A stretch of DNA of 8,510 nucleotides from Sulfuricella sp. (GCA_030691435.1 JAUYEK010000378.1:1-8510); one strand, 5' to 3'. Counted from the stretch's first letter, positions 1 through 5,823 are shown. Translations and numbers: made by a program. The notes: generated from the sequence alone by a model not told the origin.

Positions 1-19
1 AGGTCGAGCAGGCGGTGCT

Positions 20-40
20 AAAAACTCCGTCGGAGTCCTT
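20..40 (-). terminator. Rho-independent terminator after tRNA-Leu
   Basis: Read on the minus strand, arms ACTCC and GGAGT enclose a 3-base loop (24-36) and are followed directly by five T (20-24). G-T and A-T pairs can extend the stem on both sides. It lies about 45 bases beyond the CCA end of tRNA-Leu, where the tRNA transcript should end. Confidence 0.7.
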
Positions 41-84
41 TCGCTGAAGCGGCGCGAGTGCGGACTTCGCAAACAGAATTGAAG

Positions 85-171
85 TGGTGCCCGGAACCGG
101 AATCGAACCGGTACAGCCTTGCGGCCGAGGGATTTTAAGTCCCTTGTGTCTACCTATTTCACCATCCGGGC
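85..171 (-). tRNA. leuZ: tRNA-Leu (anticodon UAA)
   Basis: This 87-base gene folds as a class II tRNA. The 7-bp acceptor stem starts GCCCGGA, and the T-arm contains GGTTCGATTCC. The anticodon stem AGGGA/TCCCT holds loop CTTAAAA, giving anticodon TAA at 135-137. A long variable arm is present, as expected for leucine, and CCA is encoded at 85-87. It reads UUA and UUG codons. It is the last tRNA of a Gly-Cys-Leu set downstream of uvrC-pgsA, matching E. coli glyW-cysT-leuZ in order and anticodons. The symbol is transferred by that synteny. Unlike in E. coli, where the genes are close together, it stands 409 bases from tRNA-Cys and seems to have its own promoter. Confidence 0.98.
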
Positions 172-179
172 ATAGCTTT

Positions 180-223
180 ATTTATGACGTTGCTGGAAAA
201 CGTCGTGCAATCCACTCATAAAT
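180..223 (-). other. Nested inverted repeat in the tRNA-Leu leader
   Basis: Outer 8-base arms (180-187 and 216-223, ATTTATGA/TCATAAAT) enclose an inner 6-base pair of arms (GACGTT 186-191 and AACGTC 199-204). The structure lies between the predicted -10 element and the tRNA-Leu 5' end, so it would be in the precursor RNA, upstream of the RNase P cut site. The two hairpins share bases 186-187, so they may be alternatives. A role in processing or control is inference only. Confidence 0.45.
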
Positions 224-234
224 CGAAGCGCGTG

Positions 235-243
235 ATTTTACCA
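235..243 (-). promoter_or_regulatory. Possible extended -10 promoter of tRNA-Leu
   Basis: On the minus strand TGG is followed by TAAAAT, fitting an extended -10 element (TGn plus a near-consensus hexamer). A GC-rich stretch (CACGCGC) comes next, resembling the discriminator of stringently controlled stable-RNA promoters. No good -35 hexamer is visible. Transcription would start near 228 and give a leader of about 57 bases before tRNA-Leu. A separate promoter makes sense because tRNA-Cys is more than 400 bases upstream. Confidence 0.45.
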
Positions 244-265
244 CAGCCACGCACAGGCTCATTGT

Positions 266-482
266 TTTAAACCCAGATAATCCATTAGAGCCTGGACGCC
301 GCTGTGGGAGCGGCGCCAACCCTCTCTCCAACTCTCCCCCAAAGGGGGAGAGGGCGATCATCCCTTCCCCTTCAAGGGGAAGGTTAGATGGGGATGGGAG
401 TTGGCCGCGATTTGCGACCGCATTCGCGCCGAGGGCGGCGCTCCTACAGGCACGAACATTCCAATGGATAATCCGGGTTAAA
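266..482. repeat. MITE-like palindromic repeat element, non-coding
   Basis: This fills most of the 409-base gap between tRNA-Leu and tRNA-Cys, and I see no gene in the gap. The ends are inverted repeats of about 22 bases (266-288 and 461-482) with three mismatches and one gap; both read TTTAA, then CCC, then ATCCATT inward. A second inverted pair lies inside (near 302-315 and 433-447), built on TGTGGGAGCGGCGCC and its near-complement. The core holds two strong hairpins, 332-352 (9-bp arms, AAA loop) and 363-383 (10-bp arms). The GTAGGAGC/GCGGC style is like REP/BIME-type repeats of proteobacteria. No transposase is present, so any mobility would need outside help. No clear target-site duplication was found. 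Confidence 0.7.
332..352. repeat. Hairpin core of the palindromic element
   Basis: A perfect 9-bp inverted repeat, CTCTCCCCC and GGGGGAGAG, has a 3-base loop. On the minus strand the right arm continues into TTGGAGAGAGGG. With a 2-base gap and one mismatch, this matches the tandem units inside uvrC, so both belong to the same CCCTCTCCC repeat family. Confidence 0.65.
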
Positions 483-537
483 GCGAGGTTGCCGGAATGA
501 AGGCCAAGCGGGTGAAATCACTGAATGGCAAAAGCAC

Positions 538-557
538 TTCGCTAAAATGTTAGCGGA
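538..557 (-). other. Small stem-loop downstream of tRNA-Cys
   Basis: Arms CGCTAA and TTAGCG (540-545, 550-555) enclose a 4-base loop about 25 bases beyond the tRNA-Cys 3' end. No T-run follows on the minus strand, so it is not a convincing terminator. It may protect or mark the 3' trailer for processing; that is inference. Confidence 0.3.
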
Positions 558-580
558 AGCTTGTCACGGAAGCGGTTTGA

Positions 581-654
581 TGGAGGCGGGGGTCGGAATC
601 GAACCGGCGTAGACGGCTTTGCAGGCCGCTGCATAACCACTTTGCTACCCCGCC
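581..654 (-). tRNA. cysT: tRNA-Cys (anticodon GCA)
   Basis: This 74-base gene has acceptor stem GGCGGGG pairing with CCCCGCC, discriminator T and encoded CCA (581-583). The T-arm contains GGTTCGATTCC. The anticodon loop CTGCAAA gives anticodon GCA at 620-622. It decodes UGU and UGC. It is the middle member of the Gly-Cys-Leu set; the symbol follows the E. coli gene in the same position. No promoter is visible in the 70 bases upstream, so it probably depends on read-through past the hairpin after tRNA-Gly. Confidence 0.98.
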
Positions 655-691
655 GTTGGAACAGGAGCGCACAAAAACGTGCTGATCAACT

Positions 692-718
692 AAAAAGGGA
701 AAGCGTTTGCTTTCCCTT
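692..718 (-). terminator. Terminator-like hairpin between tRNA-Gly and tRNA-Cys
   Basis: Perfect 10-bp arms (695-704 and 709-718) enclose a 4-base loop. On the minus strand the second arm runs into five consecutive T (692-696, two of them in the stem). This has the form of an intrinsic terminator only 6 bases after the CCA of tRNA-Gly. Because tRNA-Cys lies downstream with no clear promoter, termination is probably partial, or the hairpin serves in RNA processing. Confidence 0.55.
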
Positions 719-724
719 AGAATC

Positions 725-800
725 TGGAGCGGGAAAAGAGACTCGAACTCTCGACCCCAACCTTGGCAAGGTTGTGCTCTACCAACTGAGCTATTCCCGC
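725..800 (-). tRNA. glyW: tRNA-Gly (anticodon GCC)
   Basis: This 76-base gene has acceptor stem GCGGGAA/TTCCCGC, a D-arm with AGCTCAGTTGGTAGAGC, and encoded CCA at 725-727. Anticodon stem CAACC/GGTTG holds loop TTGCCAA, giving anticodon GCC at 765-767. It decodes GGC and GGU. It is the first tRNA of the set after pgsA, as glyW is in E. coli. A strong promoter ends only about 8 bases before its 5' end. Confidence 0.98.
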
Positions 801-815
801 ATTTAAGAAGCCGCC

Positions 816-843
816 ATTTTAGCGATTTTGAAGCCGATGTCAA
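816..843 (-). promoter_or_regulatory. Sigma70-type promoter of the tRNA block
   Basis: On the minus strand a perfect -35 hexamer TTGACA (838-843) is followed by a 16-base spacer and -10 hexamer TAAAAT (816-821). GC-rich GGCGGC comes next, a discriminator typical of stable-RNA promoters under stringent (ppGpp) control. Initiation would fall near 808, about 8 bases before tRNA-Gly. It frees tRNA synthesis from the weaker protein operon ending in pgsA. Confidence 0.8.
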
Positions 844-856
844 GACAGAGTGGCAT

Positions 857-1429
857 TCACTTTCCTTCATGCACCTGCGGTGCGGCCTGCTTTAGATAAT
901 AACCCATTGACCATAAAGTCAAAATCGCCGCGACATAAATCAGCCAGGTTCCCCAAACATGGGTGTCGATTACCTGCAATATCGGGTCATGATACAGCAG
1001 CAGCAGAATTGCCACCATTTGCGCGGTGGTTTTGAGCTTGCCGATGAACGAAACCGCCACGCTTTTACCCTGGCCGATCCCGGCCATCCATTCACGCAAC
1101 GCGGAGATGGTAATTTCCCGTCCGACGATGACCAGCGCAATCAGGGCCGGCACGCGGTCGAATTTCACCAGGATGATCAAGGCCGCTGCCACCATCAGCT
1201 TGTCCGCCACGGGGTCGAGAAAGGCGCCGAAAGCGGTGGTTTGCTTCAGTACCCGGGCCAGATAACCGTCGAGCCAGTCGGTCACTGCCGCCACGGCAAA
1301 AATCAATGTCGCGGTAAGGTTGACCCACTGCGGCTGCAGCCAGGTGGCCGGCAGGTAGAATACGGCCGCAAACACCGGAATCAGCAGGATACGCAGCCAG
1401 GTCAGTAAGTTTGGAATATTCAGTGGCAC
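857..1429 (-). CDS. pgsA: CDP-diacylglycerol--glycerol-3-phosphate 3-phosphatidyltransferase
   Basis: This inner-membrane enzyme makes phosphatidylglycerol phosphate from CDP-diacylglycerol and glycerol 3-phosphate, the committed step to phosphatidylglycerol and cardiolipin. The protein has 190 residues, normal for PgsA. It carries the full CDP-alcohol phosphotransferase signature: D51, D54-G55, A58-R59, G68, D72 and D76, with the family spacing DxxDGxxAR-x8-GxxxDxxxD. Hydrophobic helices lie before and after this motif, starting at the N-terminal LLTWLRILLIPVF stretch. The start is GTG at 1427-1429. Its G is the last base of the uvrC stop TAG (TAGTG overlap), so translation is probably coupled. 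GGGA nine bases upstream can act as ribosome-binding site. The uvrC-pgsA pairing is widespread in proteobacteria. Confidence 0.96.
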   Translation of the reverse strand: MPLNIPNLLTWLRILLIPVFAAVFYLPATWLQPQWVNLTATLIFAVAAVTDWLDGYLARVLKQTTAFGAFLDPVADKLMVAAALIILVKFDRVPALIALVIVGREITISALREWMAGIGQGKSVAVSFIGKLKTTAQMVAILLLLYHDPILQVIDTHVWGTWLIYVAAILTLWSMGYYLKQAAPQVHEGK

Positions 1430-3384
1430 TAGTGGAGTCCCTGGTAAATTTTTTCCGCCAGCGTCTGGCTAATCCCTTCAACCTGGGCCAATTCATCTAC
1501 GCTAGCGGCTTGCACGCCTTTCAAGCCACCGAAACGAGCCAGCAATTTCTGCCGCCGTTTCGCCCCCACGCCGCCGATATCCTCCAGCGACGAATGCAGG
1601 CGCGCCTTGCCGCGCCGCGCCCGGTGTCCGGTAATGGCGAAGCGGTGCGCCTCATCGCGGATTTGCTGGATCAAATGCAGCCCGATATGATCCGCAGGTA
1701 ATTGTAACGCCTTTTCGCCGCCCGGAAAAATCAGCTGCTCCAGACCCGCTTTGCGTTCCGCCCCTTTCGCCACGCCGATCAGGCGGACATCGCTCAAACC
1801 CACCTCGGCCATCACCTCCTCGGCCACCGCCAGTTGCCCCTTGCCGCCGTCGATTAGGATCAGATCGGGCATGACCCCCTCGCCTGCCGCAATCCTGCGG
1901 TAGCGGCGCGTCAGTGCGTCGCGCATGGCGGCATAATCGTCCCCCGGCGTGATGCCGGTAATATTGTAGCGCCGGTACTCGCCGTTCTGCATGGCATAGT
2001 TGTCGTACACCACACAGGACGCTACAGTCGCCTCTCCCATGGTATGGCTGATGTCGAAGCACTCGATGCGCCGCATTCCCTCCGGCAGGTCCAGCGCCTG
2101 GATCAGCGCCTGCAGCCGTGCCTCCTGGGTAGATTGCTGGCTGAGCCGCTGCGCGATCGCAAGCCGCGCGTTTTCCAGCGCCATCCTCAGCCACACCCGC
2201 CGCTCGCCAATGGGGTTGGCGCTGATCTGAACTTTTCGAGTAAAGTGAAATTCGCGTAGCGACTCGCTTGCCCCCAAATCAAAACAAGCGCCTTTCACGT
2301 TTGCCGCCTCTCCCGCTTGCGGGAGAGGATTGAGGAGAGGGTAACCCGCCTGCGGGAGAGGGTTGGGGAGAGGGCAACCCTCAGCAACAAGCGCCGCCAG
2401 CATGGTGTCGTCCAGCTTTTCACTAACGATGATCAGTGGCGGCACGGAGCGGCCAATGTAGTGCTGCGCCAGAAAAGCCTCCAGCGCGGTGACCGCATCG
2501 CACCCATCTGCATTTTTGGGGAAGAAACTTTTGTCGCCCAGATGCCGGCCTCCCCGGATCATCACCAGATTGACGCAAACCACGCCTTCCTCTGCTACGC
2601 AGGCAACCACGTCCGCATCCAGACCGCTCTCGCCGCTGACGAACTGCTTTTCCTGGATCGTGCGCAGGGCCATAACCTGATCGCGCAGCACCGCCGCCAC
2701 CTCGTAGCGCTGCGCCTCCGCCGCCACCTGCATGGTCGCTTCCAGACGCTCCAGCACCTGCTGCTCCTTGCCTTCCAGGAACAGTCCTGCCTCCTTCACA
2801 TCTTGAGAATAGCCTTCATCCCCGATCAAACCGACGCAGGGCGCGGTGCAGCGCTTGATCTGGTAGAGCAGGCAAGGACGGGTACGGTTATTGAAAACGC
2901 TGTCCTCGCAGGTGCGCAGCCGGAACACCTTCTGCAGCAGCTGCATGCTTTCCCGAACTGCGCCGGCATTGGGGAAGGGGCCGAAATACCGGTTTTTCTT
3001 GTCTGGCGTGCCGCGAAAATACCCCAGCCGCGGGTAGCGGTGTCCGCTCAGCATGATGTAGGGATAGGACTTGTCGTCGCGGAACAGAACATTGTAGCGG
3101 GGAGCCAGCGCCTTGATCAGGTTGTTTTCCAGCAGCAGCGCCTCGCCCTCGGTGCGCGTGACGGTGGTCTCGATCTGAACGATCTGCGACACCATCAGCC
3201 CGGTGCGCGGTGCCAGCGCGGTTTTCTGGAAGTACGAGGAAACCCGTTTCCTGAGATCGCGCGCCTTGCCGACGTAGATCACCTCTCCGCCCGCGTTGAG
3301 CATGCGGTACACCCCCGGTAGATGAGGCAGGTTGGCGAGGAAGGGCCTGGAGTCGAACAAATCAGTCGGCGTCGAGCAGTTCAC
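1429..3384 (-). CDS. uvrC: UvrABC system protein C (excinuclease subunit)
   Basis: UvrC makes the 3' and 5' incisions at damage in nucleotide excision repair, acting on the UvrB-DNA complex. Numbering from the GTG chosen here (651 residues): GIY-YIG nuclease domain (GVY at 24-26, YVG at 37-39); four cluster cysteines C159, C171, C179, C183 with the spacing of E. coli C154-C178; a UVR helix pair near 195-235 that binds UvrB; and the RNase H-like nuclease with FDISH (D444), [16 protein letters not shown] (D512) and RDEAH. Two helix-hairpin-helix motifs end the protein. Family members usually have about 600-620 residues; the excess is an in-frame repeat insertion near residues 337-359. The start is uncertain. 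ATG at 3417 lacks a ribosome-binding site and overlaps the upstream gene most; TTG at 3360 gives FDSRPFL right at the N-terminus, as in other UvrCs; GTG at 3384 has GGGCG upstream. The TAG stop overlaps pgsA. Confidence 0.97.
   Translation of the reverse strand: MNCSTPTDLFDSRPFLANLPHLPGVYRMLNAGGEVIYVGKARDLRKRVSSYFQKTALAPRTGLMVSQIVQIETTVTRTEGEALLLENNLIKALAPRYNVLFRDDKSYPYIMLSGHRYPRLGYFRGTPDKKNRYFGPFPNAGAVRESMQLLQKVFRLRTCEDSVFNNRTRPCLLYQIKRCTAPCVGLIGDEGYSQDVKEAGLFLEGKEQQVLERLEATMQVAAEAQRYEVAAVLRDQVMALRTIQEKQFVSGESGLDADVVACVAEEGVVCVNLVMIRGGRHLGDKSFFPKNADGCDAVTALEAFLAQHYIGRSVPPLIIVSEKLDDTMLAALVAEGCPLPNPLPQAGYPLLNPLPQAGEAANVKGACFDLGASESLREFHFTRKVQISANPIGERRVWLRMALENARLAIAQRLSQQSTQEARLQALIQALDLPEGMRRIECFDISHTMGEATVASCVVYDNYAMQNGEYRRYNITGITPGDDYAAMRDALTRRYRRIAAGEGVMPDLILIDGGKGQLAVAEEVMAEVGLSDVRLIGVAKGAERKAGLEQLIFPGGEKALQLPADHIGLHLIQQIRDEAHRFAITGHRARRGKARLHSSLEDIGGVGAKRRQKLLARFGGLKGVQAASVDELAQVEGISQTLAEKIYQGLH
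2307..2374 (-). repeat. Tandem palindromic repeat inserted in frame in uvrC
   Basis: Two 24-base copies (2318-2341 and 2351-2374) differ at two positions and lie 33 bases apart, exactly 11 codons. The first copy is also half of a perfect 10-bp inverted repeat (CCTCTCCCGC 2307-2316, GCGGGAGAGG 2319-2328). Translated on the minus strand, the region gives two 11-residue units of the form PL(P/L)NPLPQAG with a variable first residue. The same family forms the hairpin core at 332-352. The block lies where UvrC has a variable stretch between the UVR motif and the catalytic FDISH, so the reading frame and both nuclease domains are kept. Confidence 0.85.
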
Positions 3385-3547
3385 CGGCAAACGCCCAGTT
3401 TTCGTAGGACATCTCATCGAAGGAGATAACCGTATAGGCCCTGGGTTTGTTGGCGATGCGTTCCAGGGTGCCGGTGACTTCCTCGGCGATTTTCTGCTTC
3501 TGCTCGCGGCTGAGCGTACCGGCGATGCGGATATTAACGTAGGGCAT
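3362..3547 (-). CDS. 4-oxalocrotonate tautomerase family protein
   Basis: This 61-residue protein is the usual length for a short tautomerase subunit. It begins MPYVNIRI; removal of Met exposes the Pro-1 that serves as general base in this superfamily. The C-terminal [10 protein letters not shown] resembles the family's NWGIGGE ending. By my alignment from memory, the two arginines of true 4-oxalocrotonate tautomerase (Arg11, Arg39) are Thr in this protein, so the natural substrate is probably different and unknown. The start is secure: AAGGAG stands 5 bases before ATG. The gene begins one base after the glycosylase stop, and its end overlaps the probable N-terminus of uvrC in another frame. 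It is likely translated as part of this repair-gene operon; a functional link to DNA repair is not established. Confidence 0.88.
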   Translation of the reverse strand: MPYVNIRIAGTLSREQKQKIAEEVTGTLERIANKPRAYTVISFDEMSYENWAFAGELLDAD

Positions 3548-3548
3548 G

Positions 3549-4199
3549 TCAGCTCCTTGGCAAGTTGTTGCGGATGTTGGCGAATACGGACTCGAACATT
3601 TCCGCAGTCAGGCGCCGGGTCTGGGTATTATAACGGCTGCAATGATAGCTGTCGTACAGGGTCATTCCCCTGGGGAGGGCATGCACCGCGCCATGGCCGA
3701 AGGGAAAATCCTTGAGCTTGAGCCCCAGCGCGCGCAACACCGCCTGGTGCGCGATCGTGCCCAGCGCGAGAATCGCGGCACCTTCGCCAAGACCGGCGAT
3801 TTCCCCGCCCAGATAGCCGTTGCACTGCCTGATTTCGGCAGGCTCCGGCTTGTTTTGCGGCGGCAGGCACTTGACCGCATTGGTGATGCGGCAGTCGATC
3901 AATTCCAGCCCGTCCTCCGCGCTGACCGAATCCGGTGCGCTGGCAAATCCATACTTGTGCAGCGTCCGGTACAGCAGTATGCCCGCAAAATCCCCGGTAA
4001 ACGGCCTGCCGGTGCGGTTGGCCCCATGCATTCCGGGTGCCAGGCCGACGATCAGCAACTGCGGATCCTCAGCGCCAAAAGGCGGCACCGGCCTGGCGTG
4101 GTATTCAGGATGATCGCTGCGCACCTGACCCAGAAATCCTGCCAATCTCGGGCATTTCGTGCAATCAGTTGAAAAGCCTGAATTATTTGTTATTTTCAT
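3549..4199 (-). CDS. Uracil-DNA glycosylase, family 5-like (UDGb type)
   Basis: This enzyme removes uracil, and in this family possibly other deaminated bases, from DNA to start base excision repair. The 216-residue protein has motif A as [19 protein letters not shown] (52-70), typical of family 5, rather than the GEAPG of family 4. The downstream motif is H186-C-S-R-Y-N-T. Cysteines C13, C16, C111 and C126 fit the four ligands of the 4Fe-4S cluster known in this family. The ATG at 4199 has GGGAA close upstream and leaves 12 residues before the first cluster cysteine. It is the first gene of the operon with the tautomerase, uvrC and pgsA, placing base-excision and nucleotide-excision functions on one transcript. 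Confidence 0.93.
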   Translation of the reverse strand: MKITNNSGFSTDCTKCPRLAGFLGQVRSDHPEYHARPVPPFGAEDPQLLIVGLAPGMHGANRTGRPFTGDFAGILLYRTLHKYGFASAPDSVSAEDGLELIDCRITNAVKCLPPQNKPEPAEIRQCNGYLGGEIAGLGEGAAILALGTIAHQAVLRALGLKLKDFPFGHGAVHALPRGMTLYDSYHCSRYNTQTRRLTAEMFESVFANIRNNLPRS

Positions 4200-4322
4200 T
4201 TCCCGTCTTCACTTTTTTTCATCATAGTTTCTAGGGAATACCCCTATTCACCTATTGCTTCGCGTTAAAAATAGGATAAGGATATCGTTTCGAATAGTGT
4301 TTATCATCTTCAGAAAGCCATC
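4200..4322. promoter_or_regulatory. Divergent regulatory region between the glycosylase operon and moaA
   Basis: This 123-base AT-rich region must hold promoters for both directions. On the minus strand TATGAT (4221-4226) is a good -10 candidate for the glycosylase operon, but I find no fitting -35. On the plus strand TTGCTT (4255-4260) could be a -35, followed by only weak -10 candidates (GGATAT, 4280-4285). Small overlapping inverted repeats sit between them: TAGGG/CCCTA (4232-4246), GAATA/TATTC (4236-4249) and CCTAT/ATAGG (4251-4275). These could be an operator, but no known binding motif is recognised. I see no clear molybdopterin (Moco) riboswitch. Confidence 0.4.
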
Positions 4323-5309
4323 ATGGCCAGCGAACCCATCTTGCAAGACCGTTTCGGCAGACGCGTCGAGTATCTGCGCCTGTCGGTCACCGACCGTTGC
4401 GACCTGCGCTGCACCTATTGTATCCCGGAAGGTTACAAGGGTTTCGAGGATCCCGAACTATGGCTCAGTTTTGACGAAATCGAGCGCGTGATCGGTGCAT
4501 TTGCCCGACTCGGGGTCAGCAAAATCCGGCTGACCGGCGGAGAACCCCTGCTGCGCCGCAACCTGCCCGATCTGGCGCGCCGCCTGAGCGCCCTCGATGG
4601 CGTCAAGGATCTCTCCCTCAGCACCAACGCCACCCAGCTTGCCAAACATGCCGTGGAACTCAAAAAAGCGAAAATATCCCGCCTCAACATCAGCCTGGAT
4701 TCCCTCAATCCCGAACGCTTCAGCCAGATCGTGCGGCGAGATTGCCTCGATCAGGTCCTGGCAGGATTGATGGCAGCAAAGGAAGCCGGCTTCACCCCGA
4801 TCAAGATCAACATGGTCGTCATGGCCGGCGTGAACGACGACGAAATCGACGACATGGTGGCGTTCTGCATCCAGCACGACTTCACCCTGCGCATGATAGA
4901 AGCCATGCCGATGGGTGAAACGGGCAGGAACGCCCAATATTTCGACCTTCAGCCCGTCAAGGCGCGCTTGCAGCAACGCTTCGGGCTGATCGACGGCATC
5001 ATGGCCGGAGGCGGCCCGGCGCGCTACCTGAAATCCCCGGATGGCGCCTTCACCGTCGGCTTCATCACCCCGATGTCGCAGCACTTCTGCGATACCTGCA
5101 ACCGTGTCCGCTTATCCGTCGATGGCACCCTGTACATGTGCCTGGGCCAGGATGAAAGCCTGGAATTGCGCCCCCTGCTGCGCGCCGGCGCTTTGGACGA
5201 CGAACTGGCTGCTGCAATCCGTGCCGCCATCGAACTCAAGCCCCAGCGCCACGAATTCAACGAAAAACCAGGACAAGTTGTTCGCTTCATGTCGCTGACC
5301 GGCGGCTGA
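4323..5309 (+). CDS. moaA: GTP 3',8-cyclase MoaA (molybdenum cofactor biosynthesis)
   Basis: MoaA is a radical-SAM enzyme that converts GTP to 3',8-cyclo-7,8-dihydro-GTP, the first step of molybdopterin synthesis; MoaC completes cPMP. The 328-residue length is normal. The N-terminal radical-SAM cluster motif is C26-x3-C30-x2-C33, followed by a TGGEPLLR segment that helps bind SAM. The second cluster, which binds GTP, is C256-x2-C259-x13-C273 with the NRVRLS arginines between. The protein ends in Gly-Gly, the C-terminal pair MoaA needs to form its active site. ATG at 4323 is preceded by AGAAAG as a modest ribosome-binding site. No other moa genes lie in the window; the next gene follows after 4 bases. 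Confidence 0.97.
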   Translation: MASEPILQDRFGRRVEYLRLSVTDRCDLRCTYCIPEGYKGFEDPELWLSFDEIERVIGAFARLGVSKIRLTGGEPLLRRNLPDLARRLSALDGVKDLSLSTNATQLAKHAVELKKAKISRLNISLDSLNPERFSQIVRRDCLDQVLAGLMAAKEAGFTPIKINMVVMAGVNDDEIDDMVAFCIQHDFTLRMIEAMPMGETGRNAQYFDLQPVKARLQQRFGLIDGIMAGGGPARYLKSPDGAFTVGFITPMSQHFCDTCNRVRLSVDGTLYMCLGQDESLELRPLLRAGALDDELAAAIRAAIELKPQRHEFNEKPGQVVRFMSLTGG

Positions 5310-5313
5310 ACCC

Positions 5314-5823
5314 GTGCCGCGCCAGCTGGTCGATTTCTATCTCGGCACCGCGCCGGACGACCACGGCAGGACATTCGACGCCATTCTGGCGCACGACGAC
5401 GAATGGCTGGAATACACCCACAACTTCATCCAGTGGCTGTTCCCGCTGACCAGCATCAGCGGCGCCAACCCCACCGCACCCACGCTGGACGCCGCACAGA
5501 TCGCCGAATTCCGCAGCAACCCGGCGCTGCAAAAACAGCTGTTGCGCGCTTTCGACCGCATGCTGGGTTTTTACGGCCTGGACAGAACCCCGGACAGCAT
5601 TAACAAGGCTCCCAACTGGGCGCAGCACAAATCCCTCTGGTTCACCCACCCCAGCCACAACCACCTGCGCATTACCCGGATACTCAAGTGCCTGAACGCG
5701 CTGGGGCTGGAACAAGAAGCGCAGATGTTTTACGACAGCCTGGCAAAGTTGAAAGAAACCGAGCCGGACTGCGGCATCCCGGCCACCGCGTTCGCCCACT
5801 GGGCAGACACCGTTACCCTCTAA
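5314..5823 (+). CDS. Opioid growth factor receptor (OGFr) conserved-domain protein
   Basis: This 169-residue protein consists almost entirely of the domain first described in the vertebrate opioid growth factor receptor. Hallmarks are W31-L-E followed by HNFIQWLFPL (36-45), then RMLGFYGL (82-89) and HNHLRITRILKCLNALGLE (115-133). The vertebrate receptor's C-terminal repeats are absent, and there is no signal peptide or membrane helix, so it should be cytoplasmic. Bacterial members have no function known to me, and no opioid-related role should be assumed. GTG at 5314 is chosen because it starts 4 bases after the moaA stop, GGCGG lies upstream, and the domain begins at once. Co-transcription with moaA is likely; a link to molybdenum cofactor is only a guess from position. 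Confidence 0.87.
   Translation: MPRQLVDFYLGTAPDDHGRTFDAILAHDDEWLEYTHNFIQWLFPLTSISGANPTAPTLDAAQIAEFRSNPALQKQLLRAFDRMLGFYGLDRTPDSINKAPNWAQHKSLWFTHPSHNHLRITRILKCLNALGLEQEAQMFYDSLAKLKETEPDCGIPATAFAHWADTVTL

Noticed and set aside
550..870. 106-codon open frame on the minus strand
   Set aside because: It runs through tRNA-Cys and tRNA-Gly and their promoter, so it is not a gene.
959..1408. 149-codon plus-strand frame opposite pgsA
   Set aside because: It is a shadow of pgsA, which has a complete catalytic motif on the other strand.
2307..2374. CRISPR-like array (repeated 24-base units)
   Set aside because: There are only two copies, the gap is 9 bases, and the sequence belongs to a palindromic family and is translated as part of UvrC.
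2317..3321. Long open frame (334 codons) on the plus strand opposite uvrC
   Set aside because: It lies wholly antisense to a clear uvrC, its product is rich in His, Arg and Gln as expected from the complement of GC-rich codons, and no family is recognised.
4200..4226. Leader peptide MMKKSEDGK overlapping the glycosylase start
   Set aside because: It is an open frame of nine codons ending in the ATGA overlap, without its own ribosome-binding site or regulatory logic; chance is likely.
4210..4322. Molybdenum cofactor riboswitch before moaA
   Set aside because: The leader is short and AT-rich and I could not see the multi-stem architecture of the Moco RNA motif.
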